Source of the DNA: Anaerolineae bacterium
GTDB lineage: Bacteria; Chloroflexota; Anaerolineae; B4-G1; SLSP01
DNA: 6,162 bases
Direction: 5' to 3'
Assembly: GCA_016934645.1 (NCBI GenBank)
Contig: JAFGSL010000338.1
Location: 1 to 6,162, forward strand
This document shows, piece by piece, positions 5,181 to 6,162 of this stretch. A program made the translations under genes and the position numbers. The notes under the pieces are model-generated. The model made no database searches, was not told the DNA's origin, and was given only the letters and a program-made list of their open reading frames with translations. Each line of letters begins with the position of its first letter. Within the stretch, counting starts at the first letter, position 1.

Positions 5181-6162
5181 ATGAACGAAGCAGGTATACA
5201 GGTGGACTTGAACGCAATGGGCCGCGCGGCGAAGGCGGCGAGCCGAGGACTGGCGACGTTGACGACGGCGCAGAAAAACGCGGCGCTGTTGGCAATTGCG
5301 GACGAATTGGAAGGGCAGGCGGCGACGGTGCTGGCACAGAACGCACTCGACATCACCGACGCGCGCGCGAAAGGGGTGTCGGACGCCCTGCTGGATCGCC
5401 TGCTGTTGACCGAGAAGCGTATGGCTGGACTGGCGGCGGATACGCGCAAGGTCGTTGACTTGCCCGACCCTGTCGGCGCGGAGATCGAAGGCCGCATGCT
5501 GCCCAACGGCATCCGCCTGAGCCGCCGCCGCATCCCTGTCGGGGTGCTCGGCGTCATCTACGAGGCGCGACCCAACGTCACCATCGACATCGCCACGCTC
5601 TCCCTCAAAACCGGCAACGCCGTCATCCTGCGTGGCGGCAGCGAGACGCTGCGCAGCAATCTGGCGCTGGTCGCCGTGATCCAGGCCGCGCTCGAAAAGG
5701 TGGGGCTGCCCCTGGAAGCCGTGCAGATCATCGCCAACCCCGACCGCGCACTGGTGAGCCAACTACTACGCCTGGATGAATACGTCGATATGCTCATCCC
5801 CCGCGGCGGCGCTGGGCTGCACCGTCTATGCCGCGAGCAAAGCACGATTCCCGTCATCACCGGCGGGATCGGCATCTGCCACCTGTTCGTCGATGCCAGC
5901 GCCGATCTGGTGCGCGCGTTGAACGTGATCGAAAATGCAAAGATACAGCGTCCGAGCGTCTGCAACGCGCTGGATACGGTATTGGTACATCGCACAGTTG
6001 CGGCAGAGTTTCTGCCTACCCTTGCCGAACGGTTGGCGCACAGCGGCGTCGAGCTGCACGTCACGCCGGATGCGCTGGAAATTTTACAGGGGAACACGGG
6101 TGACGCGAAAGTGGTCGCCGCCGGGCCGGAGGACTTCGATCAGGAATGGCTGGCGCTCATCC
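5181..6162 (+). CDS. proA: Gamma-glutamyl phosphate reductase (partial, 3' end outside window)
   Basis: ProA reduces gamma-glutamyl phosphate with NADPH to glutamate 5-semialdehyde, which cyclises to the proline precursor. The frame stays open from the ATG to the window edge, giving 327 residues out of the usual 415 or so, so roughly the last 90 are missing. The aldehyde dehydrogenase fold is clear: the N-terminal helical part aligns with the family through [17 protein letters not shown] and [26 protein letters not shown] is the cofactor-binding region, and IPRGGAGLH and [11 protein letters not shown] follow. The catalytic cysteine is Cys261 in [13 protein letters not shown], close to its position in characterised ProA (Cys255 in Thermotoga). 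Expected to work as a pair with ProB upstream. The 103-bp gap between the genes carries two heptamer arrays and no evident promoter or terminator, so cotranscription is likely. Confidence 0.96.
   Translation, partial: MNEAGIQVDLNAMGRAAKAASRGLATLTTAQKNAALLAIADELEGQAATVLAQNALDITDARAKGVSDALLDRLLLTEKRMAGLAADTRKVVDLPDPVGAEIEGRMLPNGIRLSRRRIPVGVLGVIYEARPNVTIDIATLSLKTGNAVILRGGSETLRSNLALVAVIQAALEKVGLPLEAVQIIANPDRALVSQLLRLDEYVDMLIPRGGAGLHRLCREQSTIPVITGGIGICHLFVDASADLVRALNVIENAKIQRPSVCNALDTVLVHRTVAAEFLPTLAERLAHSGVELHVTPDALEILQGNTGDAKVVAAGPEDFDQEWLALI

Noticed and set aside
5558..6097. Open frames on the - strand across proA (also 5079-5762 and 4976-5557)
   Set aside because: They are shadows of proA, whose + strand frame has clear family motifs and a catalytic cysteine. 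The translations are low-complexity and Ser/Arg-rich.

Overview
The window is an ordinary, GC-rich bacterial chromosome segment with five housekeeping biosynthesis genes on the + strand and a small HicB-like gene on the - strand at the left edge. In order: hicB-like (-, 65-211), trpB (287-1504), trpA (1597-2409), a citrate synthase family gene (2679-3911), proB (3941-5077) and proA (5181 to past the right edge). The proteins look intact and carry their catalytic residues. The organism cannot be named from the sequence. The short citrate synthase type, the gene content and the heptanucleotide repeats between genes are compatible with Chloroflexota or a similar environmental lineage, but this is a guess.

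Left edge (1-286): this part is more AT-rich than the rest. It encodes a 48-residue HicB-type antitoxin fold with its C-terminal end missing. On the same strand, a possible start of a HicA-like partner runs off the window at position 1. The 75 bp between this gene and trpB appear to hold divergent promoters whose -10 boxes overlap.

Tryptophan block (287-2609): trpB and trpA encode the two subunits of tryptophan synthase and were probably cotranscribed. They are separated by 92 bp, of which 77 bp are eleven heptanucleotide units that switch orientation midway and can fold into a long hairpin. After trpA there are about 165 bp of unexplained sequence, then a very strong intrinsic terminator with a perfect 14-bp stem.

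Citrate synthase and proline block (2610-6162): a candidate promoter and a near-perfect Shine-Dalgarno precede the citrate synthase gene. proB follows 29 bp later with no Shine-Dalgarno but an extended -10 box placed so that transcription would begin at its ATG, suggesting a leaderless mRNA. proA follows after a 103-bp gap containing two further heptanucleotide repeat families. ProB and ProA perform the first two steps of proline synthesis from glutamate. Citrate synthase feeds the 2-oxoglutarate/glutamate branch, so the grouping makes metabolic sense, though that link is inference.

I see no evidence for a new multi-gene system. The less ordinary material is between the genes: the three heptamer repeat families, the overlapping promoters, the repeated 18-bp motif around the terminator, the possible leaderless proB, and the truncated HicB.
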